From Streptomyces flavidovirens DSM 40150 (GTDB lineage: Bacteria > Actinomycetota > Actinomycetes > Streptomycetales > Streptomycetaceae), in the NCBI RefSeq assembly GCF_000429085.1, contig NZ_AUBE01000011.1, forward strand, positions 133,905 through 197,904: a stretch of 64,000 nucleotides of DNA, in the 5' to 3' direction. Positions 8,562 through 15,676 of the stretch are shown here, piece after piece. Position numbers and translations under genes: made by a program. Under the pieces are notes generated by a model. The model made no database searches. It had not been told where the DNA came from and was given only the letters and a program-made list of their open reading frames with translations. Every line of letters starts with the position of its first letter. The stretch's first letter is position 1.

Positions 8562-8902
8562 GCGCCGACCACGCCTTCCTTGCGGGCGCGGGTGGCGATG
8601 ACGGCGTCCTCGGCCTCGCGCTTGAGGCGCTTGTCGGCGAAGAAGCCGCCGGCCGGCAGGATGGACATGGCGAAGTAGAAGGCGGCGGTCTTCAGCGGCC
8701 ACTTGGTCCGGTTCCAGGCATCGGCCCAGAAGAGGACGTACAGGACGAAGAGCAGACCGTGGATCGCGCCCATGACCGGAACCGCGTTGAATTCCGTGGT
8801 GCGCTTGAGCACCGAGCAGACGAGCAGCAGCAGGAAGGAGACCGCCTCGGGTACGGACACCAGGCGGAGGCGGCGGAGTGCGGAAGCGGTCTTGATGTCC
8901 AC
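8558..8902 (-). CDS. DUF3817 membrane protein, second copy
   Basis: A 114-residue protein with three predicted membrane segments and the DUF3817 loop WADAWNRTKWPLKTA. It is clearly related to the protein at 2063-2389: both have the IHGLLF/IHGVLF helix followed by a KWP loop. The start is GTG at 8902, with AAGG about ten bases upstream. It is first in a two-gene operon with the thiamine-binding gene and divergent from the AIM24 operon. The function is unknown. The two copies flanking the csl cluster may be paralogues split by insertion of that block. Confidence 0.8.
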   Translation of the reverse strand: MDIKTASALRRLRLVSVPEAVSFLLLLVCSVLKRTTEFNAVPVMGAIHGLLFVLYVLFWADAWNRTKWPLKTAAFYFAMSILPAGGFFADKRLKREAEDAVIATRARKEGVVGA

Positions 8903-9061
8903 GGAGGGGCAACCTTCGTCGTCGCAGGGAACTGTCGATCTTGTGCTGTGCCTTCTGGTGGACTCCCCCGGATCCCCTGACGCACAAGCTCGCGCCCCAT
9001 TGTGGCAGCCCGCCGGAGCCGCCCTTTATCAGGGTCCGGTTCACGGGATACCGTCACTCAT

Positions 9062-9700
9062 GTGGCTCAGTTCCGACTCCAAGGCAGCAAGGTGCTCGCC
9101 GTCGACATGACCGGCGACGCCGTCAAAGCGAAAAACGGCTCGATGGTCGCGTACGACGGCCAGATGGCCTTCAAGAAGATGTCCGGCGGCGGTGAGGGCG
9201 TGCGCGGCATGGTGACCCGCCGCCTGACCGGCGAGCAGCTGACCGTGATGGAGGTGAGGGGCCACGGCACCTGCTATTTCGCCGACCGCGCGAGCGAGAT
9301 CAACCTCGTCTCACTCCACGGCGACAAGCTGTACGTCGAATCCAGCAACCTCCTGTGTACGGACGCGGGCCTGCGCACCGGCACCTCCTTCACCGGGCTG
9401 CGCGGCGGCGCGACCGGCAACGGCCTGTTCACCACGACCGTGGAGGGCACCGGCCAGGCGGCGATCATGTCGGACGGCCCGGCCGTCGTCCTGCGCGTCT
9501 CCGCCCAGTACCCGCTCCAGGTCGACCCCGGTGCGTACATCGCGCACCAGGGCAACCTCCAGCAGCACTTCCAGTCGGGTGTCAACTTCCGCACGCTGAT
9601 CGGCGAGGGCTCGGGCGAGGCGTTCCAGATCCGCTTCGAGGGCGAGGGACTCGTCTACGTGCAGCCGAGCGAGCGCAACACCGTCGGGGGCGACGTCTGA
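9062..9700 (+). CDS. AIM24-family protein, first of three
   Basis: A 212-residue protein of the AIM24 (TIGR00266/DUF124) beta-rich fold. The Gly-rich repeats GEGVRGMVTRRLTGEQLTVMEV and GLRGGATGNGLFTTTVEG and the ending GEAFQIRFEGEGLVYVQ recur in the next two genes. It has no signal peptide or membrane segment. I chose GTG at 9062 (VAQFRLQGSKVL) because homologues begin there; no strong binding site is visible. Its stop overlaps the start of the second AIM24 gene. The bacterial function is unknown; the yeast namesake is mitochondrial. Confidence 0.8.
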   Translation: MAQFRLQGSKVLAVDMTGDAVKAKNGSMVAYDGQMAFKKMSGGGEGVRGMVTRRLTGEQLTVMEVRGHGTCYFADRASEINLVSLHGDKLYVESSNLLCTDAGLRTGTSFTGLRGGATGNGLFTTTVEGTGQAAIMSDGPAVVLRVSAQYPLQVDPGAYIAHQGNLQQHFQSGVNFRTLIGEGSGEAFQIRFEGEGLVYVQPSERNTVGGDV

Positions 9701-10350
9701 TGCCGTTCCGCGAAATCAACTCCCGCATGGTCGAGGCACAGATCGCCCCGGGCCAGAAGATGTTCAGCCAGCGCGGCGCGATGCTCGCCTACAAGGGCGA
9801 CGTCTCCTTCACCCCCAACATCCAGGGCGGCCAGGGCGGCGTGATGTCCATGATCGGCCGCCGGGTCGCCAACGAGACGACGCCCCTGATGACGGTCGAG
9901 GGCTCGGGCACGGTGATGTTCGGGCACGGCGGCCACCACATCCAGGTGATCAACCTGACCGGCGACACCCTCTGCGTCGAGGCGGACCGCCTCCTGGCCT
10001 TCGACGGCACCCTCACCCAGGGCACGATGTTCATGGGTTCGCAGGGCGGCGTCATGGGCATGGTGCGCGGCCAGGTGACCGGCCAGGGCCTGTTCACCAC
10101 CACCCTCAAGGGCCACGGCGCGGTCGCCGTGATGGCGCACGGCGGCGTGATCGAGATCCCGATCACCCCCCAGCGACCGATCCACGTCGACCCACAGGCG
10201 TACGTCGCGCACCACGGCGACGTACGCAACAAGCTCTCCACCGCACTGGGCTGGCGCGACATGGTGGGCCGCGGCTCGGGCGAGGCGTTCCAACTGGAGC
10301 TGTCCGGCCAGGGCGCGGTGTACGTACAGGCCTCGGAGGAAAAGCTGTGA
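9700..10350 (+). CDS. AIM24-family protein, second of three
   Basis: A 216-residue AIM24 fold protein with the strongest family signature of the three: MLAYKGDVSFTP, GVMSMIGRRVANETTPLMTVEGSG, GVMGMVRGQVTGQGLFTTTLKGHG and GSGEAFQLELSGQGAVYVQ. The ATG at 9700 shares its A with the preceding TGA stop, and the gene ends under the GTG of the third copy, so all three proteins are probably made in step. The function is unknown. Confidence 0.85.
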   Translation: MPFREINSRMVEAQIAPGQKMFSQRGAMLAYKGDVSFTPNIQGGQGGVMSMIGRRVANETTPLMTVEGSGTVMFGHGGHHIQVINLTGDTLCVEADRLLAFDGTLTQGTMFMGSQGGVMGMVRGQVTGQGLFTTTLKGHGAVAVMAHGGVIEIPITPQRPIHVDPQAYVAHHGDVRNKLSTALGWRDMVGRGSGEAFQLELSGQGAVYVQASEEKL

Positions 10351-11123
10351 CCACCCCCGTGATCTTCGACCCGCACACGCTGCCCTCCGACGACAACGTC
10401 AATCCGTACACCTTCTGCGTGGAGCTCAAGGGGAGCCAGTGGTTCCTGCAGAAGGGCAAGATGATCGCCTATTACGGGCGCATCGACTTCAACGGCATCG
10501 GCCACGGCCGTTTCGACCGCCTCCTGCGCACCAGCTTCCACTCGCCGCTGCACGCGAGCGACTGGGTGGTGGCGGAGGGCCAGGGCAAGATGCTGCTCGC
10601 GGACCGCGCGTTCGACGTCAACAGCTTCGACCTCGACAACGGCAACCTGACCATCCGCTCCGGCAACCTCCTGGCGTACGAGCCGAGCCTCGCGCTCAAG
10701 CAGTCGATCGTGCCGGGCTTCCTCACCCTCATCGGCACCGGCAAGTTCGTGGCGGCCTCCAACGGCCCCGTGGTGTTCATGGAGCCCCCGATCCGCGTGG
10801 ACCCGCAGGCACTCGTGGGCTGGGCGGACTGCCCGTCCCCGTGCCACCACTACGACCACGGATACATGACGGGCGTCATGGGCGGGATCAGGTCACTGAC
10901 CGGCATCGGCGGTACGTCGGGCGAGGAGCACCAGTTCGAGTTCGCCGGGGCCGGCACCGTACTGCTCCAGTCCACCGAACTCCTTATGGCGGAGCAGGCC
11001 ACGGGCGCGGTTCCGTCCCAGGCGGGGGTGCCCGGCGGCCAGGGCGCGGGGCAGGGGCATCCGGGCGGCGCACCGCGTCTTCCCGGTCAGCTGGGGGACC
11101 TCCAGCGTCGCTTCGGGCTGTGA
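10347..11123 (+). CDS. AIM24-family protein, third of three
   Basis: A 258-residue AIM24 protein with the same core (GSQWFLQKGKMIAYYG, GRFDRLLRTSF, GQGKMLLADRAF, GSGEEHQFE-type ending). It also has a longer central segment with WADCPSPCHHYDHGY, a Cys/His cluster absent from its two neighbours, and a Gly/Pro/Gln-rich tail of about 45 residues. The GTG start at 10347 overlaps the previous stop (GTGA). The Cys/His cluster could bind a metal, but this is inference only. Confidence 0.82.
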   Translation: MTTPVIFDPHTLPSDDNVNPYTFCVELKGSQWFLQKGKMIAYYGRIDFNGIGHGRFDRLLRTSFHSPLHASDWVVAEGQGKMLLADRAFDVNSFDLDNGNLTIRSGNLLAYEPSLALKQSIVPGFLTLIGTGKFVAASNGPVVFMEPPIRVDPQALVGWADCPSPCHHYDHGYMTGVMGGIRSLTGIGGTSGEEHQFEFAGAGTVLLQSTELLMAEQATGAVPSQAGVPGGQGAGQGHPGGAPRLPGQLGDLQRRFGL

Positions 11124-11203
11124 GCGGTAGTCTGCGGAGTGTGACGTCGAACGTCTGCGCCCCTGCTGCGTGCCGGGCGTCACATTCCGCAACTTCGTCC
11201 AGT

Positions 11204-11230
11204 ATTCAACTTCTTAGGTAGAATCCATAC
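11204..11230 (+). promoter_or_regulatory. Leaderless promoter with imperfect dyad
   Basis: TAGAAT at 11219-11224 lies six bases before the ATG at 11231, the spacing of a Streptomyces leaderless promoter, and no ribosome binding site is present. The -10 lies within an imperfect 21-bp dyad (11204-11224, arms starting ATTC and ending GAAT), where the MarR protein encoded just downstream could bind its own promoter. Confidence 0.5.
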
Positions 11231-11707
11231 ATGGAGACCGAGACGGCCACCCCCTGGCTGACCGATGCCGAACAGTGCGCCTGGCGGACCTACCTGGACG
11301 CCAACAGGCTGCTGACCTATCAGCTCGAAAAGGACCTTCAGCCCTTCGGGCTCACCATCAACGACTACGAGATCCTCGTCAATCTCTCCGAGTCGCAAGA
11401 GCGCCGGCTGCGGATGAGCGACCTCGCGGCAGCGACCCTCCAGTCCAAGAGCCGCCTCTCCCACCAGATCACCCGCATGGAGAGCGCGGGCCTGGTCCGC
11501 AGGGAGAACTGCGAGTCCGATCGCCGCGGCCTGTACGCCGTACTGACCGACCACGGCAGCGAAACGATGAAACAGGTCGCTCCACACCACGTGGAGTCCG
11601 TACGCCGGCACTTCATCGGCATGCTCTCCCCCGAGGCACTCGCCGACATGAAGGCCGCCCTCACCCCGGTGGTCGAGCAGTTGCGGGGCCGACGCGGAAA
11701 GATCTAG
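11231..11707 (+). CDS. MarR-family transcriptional regulator
   Basis: A 158-residue MarR protein. The winged helix includes RRLRMSDLAAATLQSKSRLSHQITRMESAGLV (about residues 58-89) and the wing RRENCESDRRGLYAVLTDHG, flanked by dimer helices. A single Cys (in RENCESDRRG) lies in the wing and could in principle sense oxidation. Translation is probably leaderless. The gene ends in a CTAG shared with the stop of the convergent sensor kinase gene. It appears to match the S. coelicolor SCO5405 region, from memory. Confidence 0.9.
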   Translation: METETATPWLTDAEQCAWRTYLDANRLLTYQLEKDLQPFGLTINDYEILVNLSESQERRLRMSDLAAATLQSKSRLSHQITRMESAGLVRRENCESDRRGLYAVLTDHGSETMKQVAPHHVESVRRHFIGMLSPEALADMKAALTPVVEQLRGRRGKI

Positions 11708-13092
11708 CCGGCCGGCAGCCGCAGTGTGAAGAGAGCACCGCCGCCCTCTCCTTCACTCACGGACAGTGAGCCGCCGTGCCGCATGGCGACATCACGCGCG
11801 ATCGCCAGCCCCAGCCCCGCGCCACCGTCGTCGCGGGTGCGCGCGTCGTCCAGCCGTACGAACCGCTCGAAGATCCGCTCACGCTCCTCCACAGGCACCC
11901 CCGCACCGTCGTCGGCGACCCCGAGCACCACCGCGCCACGCTCACGGCGCACGGAGACTGCGACCGAACTCCGCGCATGCCGCTGGGCGTTGTCCAGCAA
12001 GTTGCCGAGGACCCGCGCCAACTGCCCACGCGACCCGGACACTTCGAACGAACCGGAGCCCACCACCGTCACCGGCAGCGGGTCGTTCCGCTGCGAGACC
12101 TCCTCCCGCACCAGCGCACCCAGGTCGACGCGCCCCTGCCCGGGCCGCTCCCCGGCGTCCAGCCGGGCGAGCAGCAGCAGATCGGCGGCCAGCCCCTGAA
12201 GCCGTACGGTGTCCCGCACCGCGCCCTCCACATCCAGCAACTCCGGATGCGCGGCGCCCACTTCCAACTGCGTCCGCAGCGAGGCGATCGGGCTCCGCAA
12301 CTCGTGCGAGGCATCGGCGACGAACCGCCGCTGCCGCTCCACCGACGCCTCAAGTGCCGCGAGCGTCTCATTGGTGGTCACGGCCAGCCGCGCCACCTCG
12401 TCGCGCGCGTCGGGCTCCGGCACCCGCCGCGACAGATCCTCGGAAGCGGTGATCGCGGCCATCTCGCGCCTGATCCCCTCCACGGGCCGCAGGGCCCGCC
12501 GCGTCACCAGCCACGTCACCCCGCCCACCACCGCGAGCAGCGCGGGCAGCCCGATGAGCATGGACTCACGCACCGTCCCGACGGCGCTCCGCTCGGCGGC
12601 CAGCGGCGCCCCCGCGTACACCGTGACGTCCTCCCCGCGAGCCGTCCGCACTTCGACGGCGGCGAACCGGTAATCGGCCCGCTCACCGTCCACCGTGGCG
12701 CTCCCGGACGACATCCGGGGCTCATCAGCGGAAACCTCTCCGTCCCCCGAGTCGTCGTCCTCGCCCGCCCCCCCGCCTCTCACCCTGACCTCGGAACTCC
12801 CCGCCCCCTCGATGGCCTCCAGATCCTCACTCACGGCGACCACCCGCCCGTCCTCGTTCACCACCTGCACGGGACGGCCCTCGGGCCAGTCCACATCGGC
12901 GTACGAACGGTCCACGGCCATCTGCGAGGCCACGTTCTGCGCGGCCACCTCGGCCTGGAGGTCGGCCTGGTCGATCAGATTGGCCCGCAGCACCAGCAGC
13001 ACGGCCAGCCCGGCGGCCACCAGCGCCACCGCGACGACCGCCGTGGCCCCGAGTGCCGCTCTGGCCCGTACGGACCCGAAAAGCCGCCTCAT
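11704..13092 (-). CDS. Sensor histidine kinase
   Basis: A 462-residue class I membrane kinase. Helix 1 spans about residues 13-36 and helix 2 about 178-197. Between them is an extracellular domain of about 140 residues containing an acidic insert (AGEDDDSGDGEVSADEP, about 109-125). HAMP, the H-box DASHELRSP (His263), the N-box NLLDNAQRHA, and the G-boxes DDGAGVP and GAGLGLA follow. The ATG at 13092 overlaps the response regulator stop (ATGA). The acidic sensor insert and the acidic PepSY protein encoded divergently suggest sensing of a cation or of envelope state, but this is inference. Confidence 0.92.
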   Translation of the reverse strand: MRRLFGSVRARAALGATAVVAVALVAAGLAVLLVLRANLIDQADLQAEVAAQNVASQMAVDRSYADVDWPEGRPVQVVNEDGRVVAVSEDLEAIEGAGSSEVRVRGGGAGEDDDSGDGEVSADEPRMSSGSATVDGERADYRFAAVEVRTARGEDVTVYAGAPLAAERSAVGTVRESMLIGLPALLAVVGGVTWLVTRRALRPVEGIRREMAAITASEDLSRRVPEPDARDEVARLAVTTNETLAALEASVERQRRFVADASHELRSPIASLRTQLEVGAAHPELLDVEGAVRDTVRLQGLAADLLLLARLDAGERPGQGRVDLGALVREEVSQRNDPLPVTVVGSGSFEVSGSRGQLARVLGNLLDNAQRHARSSVAVSVRRERGAVVLGVADDGAGVPVEERERIFERFVRLDDARTRDDGGAGLGLAIARDVAMRHGGSLSVSEGEGGGALFTLRLPAG

Positions 13093-13751
13093 CCCGCCAC
13101 CAGCCGGTACCCGGCGCCGCGCACCGTCTGGATCCGCCGGGCGCCGAGCTTCCGCCGCAGGGCGCTCACGTACACCTCGACGATGTTCGGATCACCGTCG
13201 TACGCGAAGTCCCACACATGCTCCAGAATCTGCGCCTTGCTGACCACCTCGCCGGCCCGCACCGCGAACTGCTCCAGCACGGCGAACTCCTTGGCCGTGA
13301 GTACGACTTCGTCCTCACCCGCATACACCCGCCGGCTGGCGGTGTCCATCCGCAGATCTCCCACCACGACCACCGGCGAAGCTCCGGCACTCGCCCGCCG
13401 CCGCAACAGGGCCTTGACGCGCGCGACCAGCACCACGTACGAGAACGGCTTCGTCAGGTAGTCATCAGCGCCCGTATCGAGCCCCTCCGCCTCGTCGTAC
13501 TCCCCGTCCTTGGCGGTCAGCATCAGAATCGGCACATCATTTCCCGCGGCCCGCAACGCCGCACACACCCGATAGCCGTTCATGCCGGGCAGCATGATGT
13601 CGAGAAGGACGAGATCGTACGAGCCCTCCCCGGCCCGGTGCAGCCCTTCCAGCCCGTCGTGCACCACGTCCACGGCGAACCCCTCGGCAGTGAGCCCCTT
13701 GGCCAGGGCCACCGCGAGCCGCCTCTCGTCCTCCACGATCAACAAGCGCAT
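13089..13751 (-). CDS. OmpR/PhoB-type response regulator
   Basis: A 220-residue regulator with an N-terminal receiver (acidic EDE at 7-9, phosphoacceptor Asp51 in VLLDIMLPG, Lys in the TKPFS motif) and a C-terminal winged helix ending ALRRKLGARRIQTVRGAGYRL. The ATG at 13751 starts the typical MRLLIVEDER; the open frame continues 14 codons upstream without support. It is first in an operon with its kinase. The intergenic region to the divergent PepSY gene carries direct repeats spaced as expected for this family, so it probably controls both directions. Confidence 0.93.
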   Translation of the reverse strand: MRLLIVEDERRLAVALAKGLTAEGFAVDVVHDGLEGLHRAGEGSYDLVLLDIMLPGMNGYRVCAALRAAGNDVPILMLTAKDGEYDEAEGLDTGADDYLTKPFSYVVLVARVKALLRRRASAGASPVVVVGDLRMDTASRRVYAGEDEVVLTAKEFAVLEQFAVRAGEVVSKAQILEHVWDFAYDGDPNIVEVYVSALRRKLGARRIQTVRGAGYRLVAG

Positions 13752-13758
13752 GCGCCAA

Positions 13759-13821
13759 GGTTCGCAAACCGAACCTGAAGAAGCCTTCAGCACACTTCAG
13801 GTCGCCTTCAGCATCCCTCAG
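13759..13821. promoter_or_regulatory. Operator array: dyad plus phased CTTCAG repeats
   Basis: The inverted repeat GGTTCG-caaac-CGAACC (13759-13775) is followed by direct repeats CTTCAG at 13785, 13795 and 13806 and CCTCAG at 13816, i.e. spacings of 10, 11 and 10 bp, with an inverted CTGAAG at 13775-13780. OmpR/PhoB-type regulators bind direct repeats about one helical turn apart. The array lies between the divergent regulator and PepSY genes. Confidence 0.65.
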
Positions 13822-13865
13822 CCACATTAATCCCCGTAGCAACCAACCGCTCGGGAGGAAACCTC

Positions 13866-14381
13866 ATGAAGCGCAAGCTCGTCATCGCCACCGCCGTCAC
13901 GGCCCTGCTCATCGGCGGAGGCACCGCGACAGCGTTCGCGACATCGGACGCACCGGCCACGAGCACGGTGACCCTGGACGAGGCGACGGCAGCGGCCGTC
14001 AAGTCCACACCGGGCAAGGTCACCGGAGCGGAACTCGACGACGACCGGCCCATGTGGGAGATCGACGTCTTCGGCAAGGACGCCAAGTGGCACGACGTGG
14101 ACGTGGACGCCAAGACCGCGAAGGTCCAGGGCACCCACACGGAGGCCGACGAAGACGACCGCGCCCCCAAGGACACGAAGGTCACCATGAGCGAGGCCGC
14201 GAAGGCGGCCCTGAAGGCGCGGCCCGGCACGCTGACGTCCATCGACCTGGACGACGACGGTACGTGGGAAGCGGAAATCCGGGCCAAGGACGGCAAGGAG
14301 CACGAGCTGACCGTCAACGCCACCACGGCAAAGGTGACGGCGGACCAGGCCGACGCGGACGACGACAACGACTCCGACTAG
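13866..14381 (+). CDS. Secreted protein with two PepSY-type domains
   Basis: A 171-residue exported protein. Signal peptide residues 1-27 end in AFA, followed by two repeats of about 65 residues. Each has an AA..A helix (DEATAAAVKSTPGKVTGAELDDD and SEAAKAALKARPGTLTSIDLDDDG) and a strand pair (WEIDVFGKDAKWHDVDVDAKTAKV and WEAEIRAKDGKEHELTVNATTAKV). The C-terminus is Asp-rich. GGGAGG precedes the ATG by seven bases. PepSY proteins commonly accompany two-component systems and are thought to inhibit or modulate extracytoplasmic proteins or bind cations. The divergent kinase-regulator pair is its likely regulator. Confidence 0.85.
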   Translation: MKRKLVIATAVTALLIGGGTATAFATSDAPATSTVTLDEATAAAVKSTPGKVTGAELDDDRPMWEIDVFGKDAKWHDVDVDAKTAKVQGTHTEADEDDRAPKDTKVTMSEAAKAALKARPGTLTSIDLDDDGTWEAEIRAKDGKEHELTVNATTAKVTADQADADDDNDSD

Positions 14382-14474
14382 CGCCGACCCGCCGGCCACC
14401 CACCGGGCTGAACCACCTGGGCCCGGGCGCCACCCGCACCGTCATCCCACCGGCGTGAGGGGGCGGGACGCGCA

Positions 14475-14578
14475 GGGGGCGGTGTTCGGGACGTAAAGCG
14501 TGATTTGTGGGCAGGACGCGGGCTTCGCGATTCAGCTCCGTATCGCGCCTAAATCATGCAGTCCCGAACACCGCCCCC
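14475..14578. repeat. Long inverted repeat between pepSY and meaB
   Basis: GGGGGCGGTGTTCGGGAC (14475-14492) is exactly complementary to 14561-14578. Inside, GCGTGATTT pairs with AAATCATGC with one G-U. Outside, GGGCGGG near 14461 pairs with CCCGCCC near 14586. It separates two convergent genes, so it may be a bidirectional terminator, but it is far longer than usual and resembles a small mobile or folded RNA element. Confidence 0.6.
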
Positions 14579-14647
14579 GGAGCGGCCCGCCCCCGGCACC
14601 ACCGCGCCCGCACCACCACACCCGCACCACCGGCCCCGCACCCCCGA

Positions 14648-15604
14648 CTACCCCTCGGTAAGCCCCGCCACCAGCTCGTCCGCCGCCGCGTAAGGATCAA
14701 GCTCCCCCGCCACGATCCGCTCGGCGAGTGCCCCCAGCCGCCGGTCGCCCCGCAGGTCGCCGATCCGCTCCCGCAGCGCGGTGACCGCGATCGTTTCCAC
14801 CTCGTGCGCCGCCCGCTTCGCCCGGCGCTCCCCGAGCACCCCGCGCTCCTCCATCCAGGCCCGGTGCTTCTCCAGCGCCTCGACGACCTCGTCGATGCCC
14901 TCGCCCCGCGCCGCCACCGTCTTCACGATCGGCGGCCGCCAGTCCCCGGGCCCTCGGGACTCCCCGAGCCCCAGCATGTGGTTGAGCTCGCGGGCGGTCG
15001 CATCGGCCCCGTCCCGGTCGGCCTTGTTGACGACGTACACGTCACCGATCTCCAGGATCCCCGCCTTCGCGGCCTGGATCCCGTCCCCCATCCCCGGCGC
15101 CAGCAGCACCACGGAAGTGTCGGCCTGCGAGGCGATCTCCACCTCCGACTGCCCGACACCCACCGTCTCCACCAGCACCACATCGCACCCAGCCGCATCC
15201 AGCACCCGAATGGCCTGCGGCGCCGCCCACGCCAGCCCGCCCAGATGCCCGCGCGTGGCCATCGACCGGATGTAGACGCCCGGATCCGACGCGTGCTCGG
15301 ACATCCGCACCCGGTCCCCCAGCAGCGCGCCGCCGCTGAACGGCGAGGACGGGTCCACCGCCAGCACCCCGACCCGCTTCCCGGCCCGCCGGTACGCCGA
15401 CACCAGCGCCGACGTGGAGGTCGACTTGCCCACTCCCGGTGACCCGGTAAGCCCCACGACGTACGCGTTGCCGGCGAGCGGAGCCAGTGCCGCCATCACC
15501 TCACGCAGTTGCGGGGACGCCCCCTCGACCAGCGAGATCAGCCGGGCAACGGCACGCGGCCGGCCCTCTCGCGCCTGAGCCACCAGCCCGGGGACGTCCT
15601 GCAT
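14648..15604 (-). CDS. meaB: Methylmalonyl-CoA mutase-associated GTPase MeaB (ArgK family)
   Basis: A 318-residue SIMIBI-class G protein that loads and protects adenosylcobalamin in acyl-CoA mutases. Motifs are the P-loop GSPGVGKST (about 54-62), AVDPSSPFSGGALLGDRVRM, switch VETVGVGQSE and base recognition VNKAD. A GTG one codon upstream (15607) is an alternative start; GGAG is well placed for either. The neighbouring thiolase and epimerase and icmA 13 kb away place it in B12-dependent acyl-CoA metabolism. IcmA needs such a chaperone, so IcmA and methylmalonyl-CoA mutase are its likely clients. Confidence 0.92.
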   Translation of the reverse strand: MQDVPGLVAQAREGRPRAVARLISLVEGASPQLREVMAALAPLAGNAYVVGLTGSPGVGKSTSTSALVSAYRRAGKRVGVLAVDPSSPFSGGALLGDRVRMSEHASDPGVYIRSMATRGHLGGLAWAAPQAIRVLDAAGCDVVLVETVGVGQSEVEIASQADTSVVLLAPGMGDGIQAAKAGILEIGDVYVVNKADRDGADATARELNHMLGLGESRGPGDWRPPIVKTVAARGEGIDEVVEALEKHRAWMEERGVLGERRAKRAAHEVETIAVTALRERIGDLRGDRRLGALAERIVAGELDPYAAADELVAGLTEG

Positions 15605-15676
15605 CACAACTCCGCTCCTCGATCAAGCACTACGGAAGGGTTACGCGTCCGTGATTACGTGGATTACGAGCCGTGA

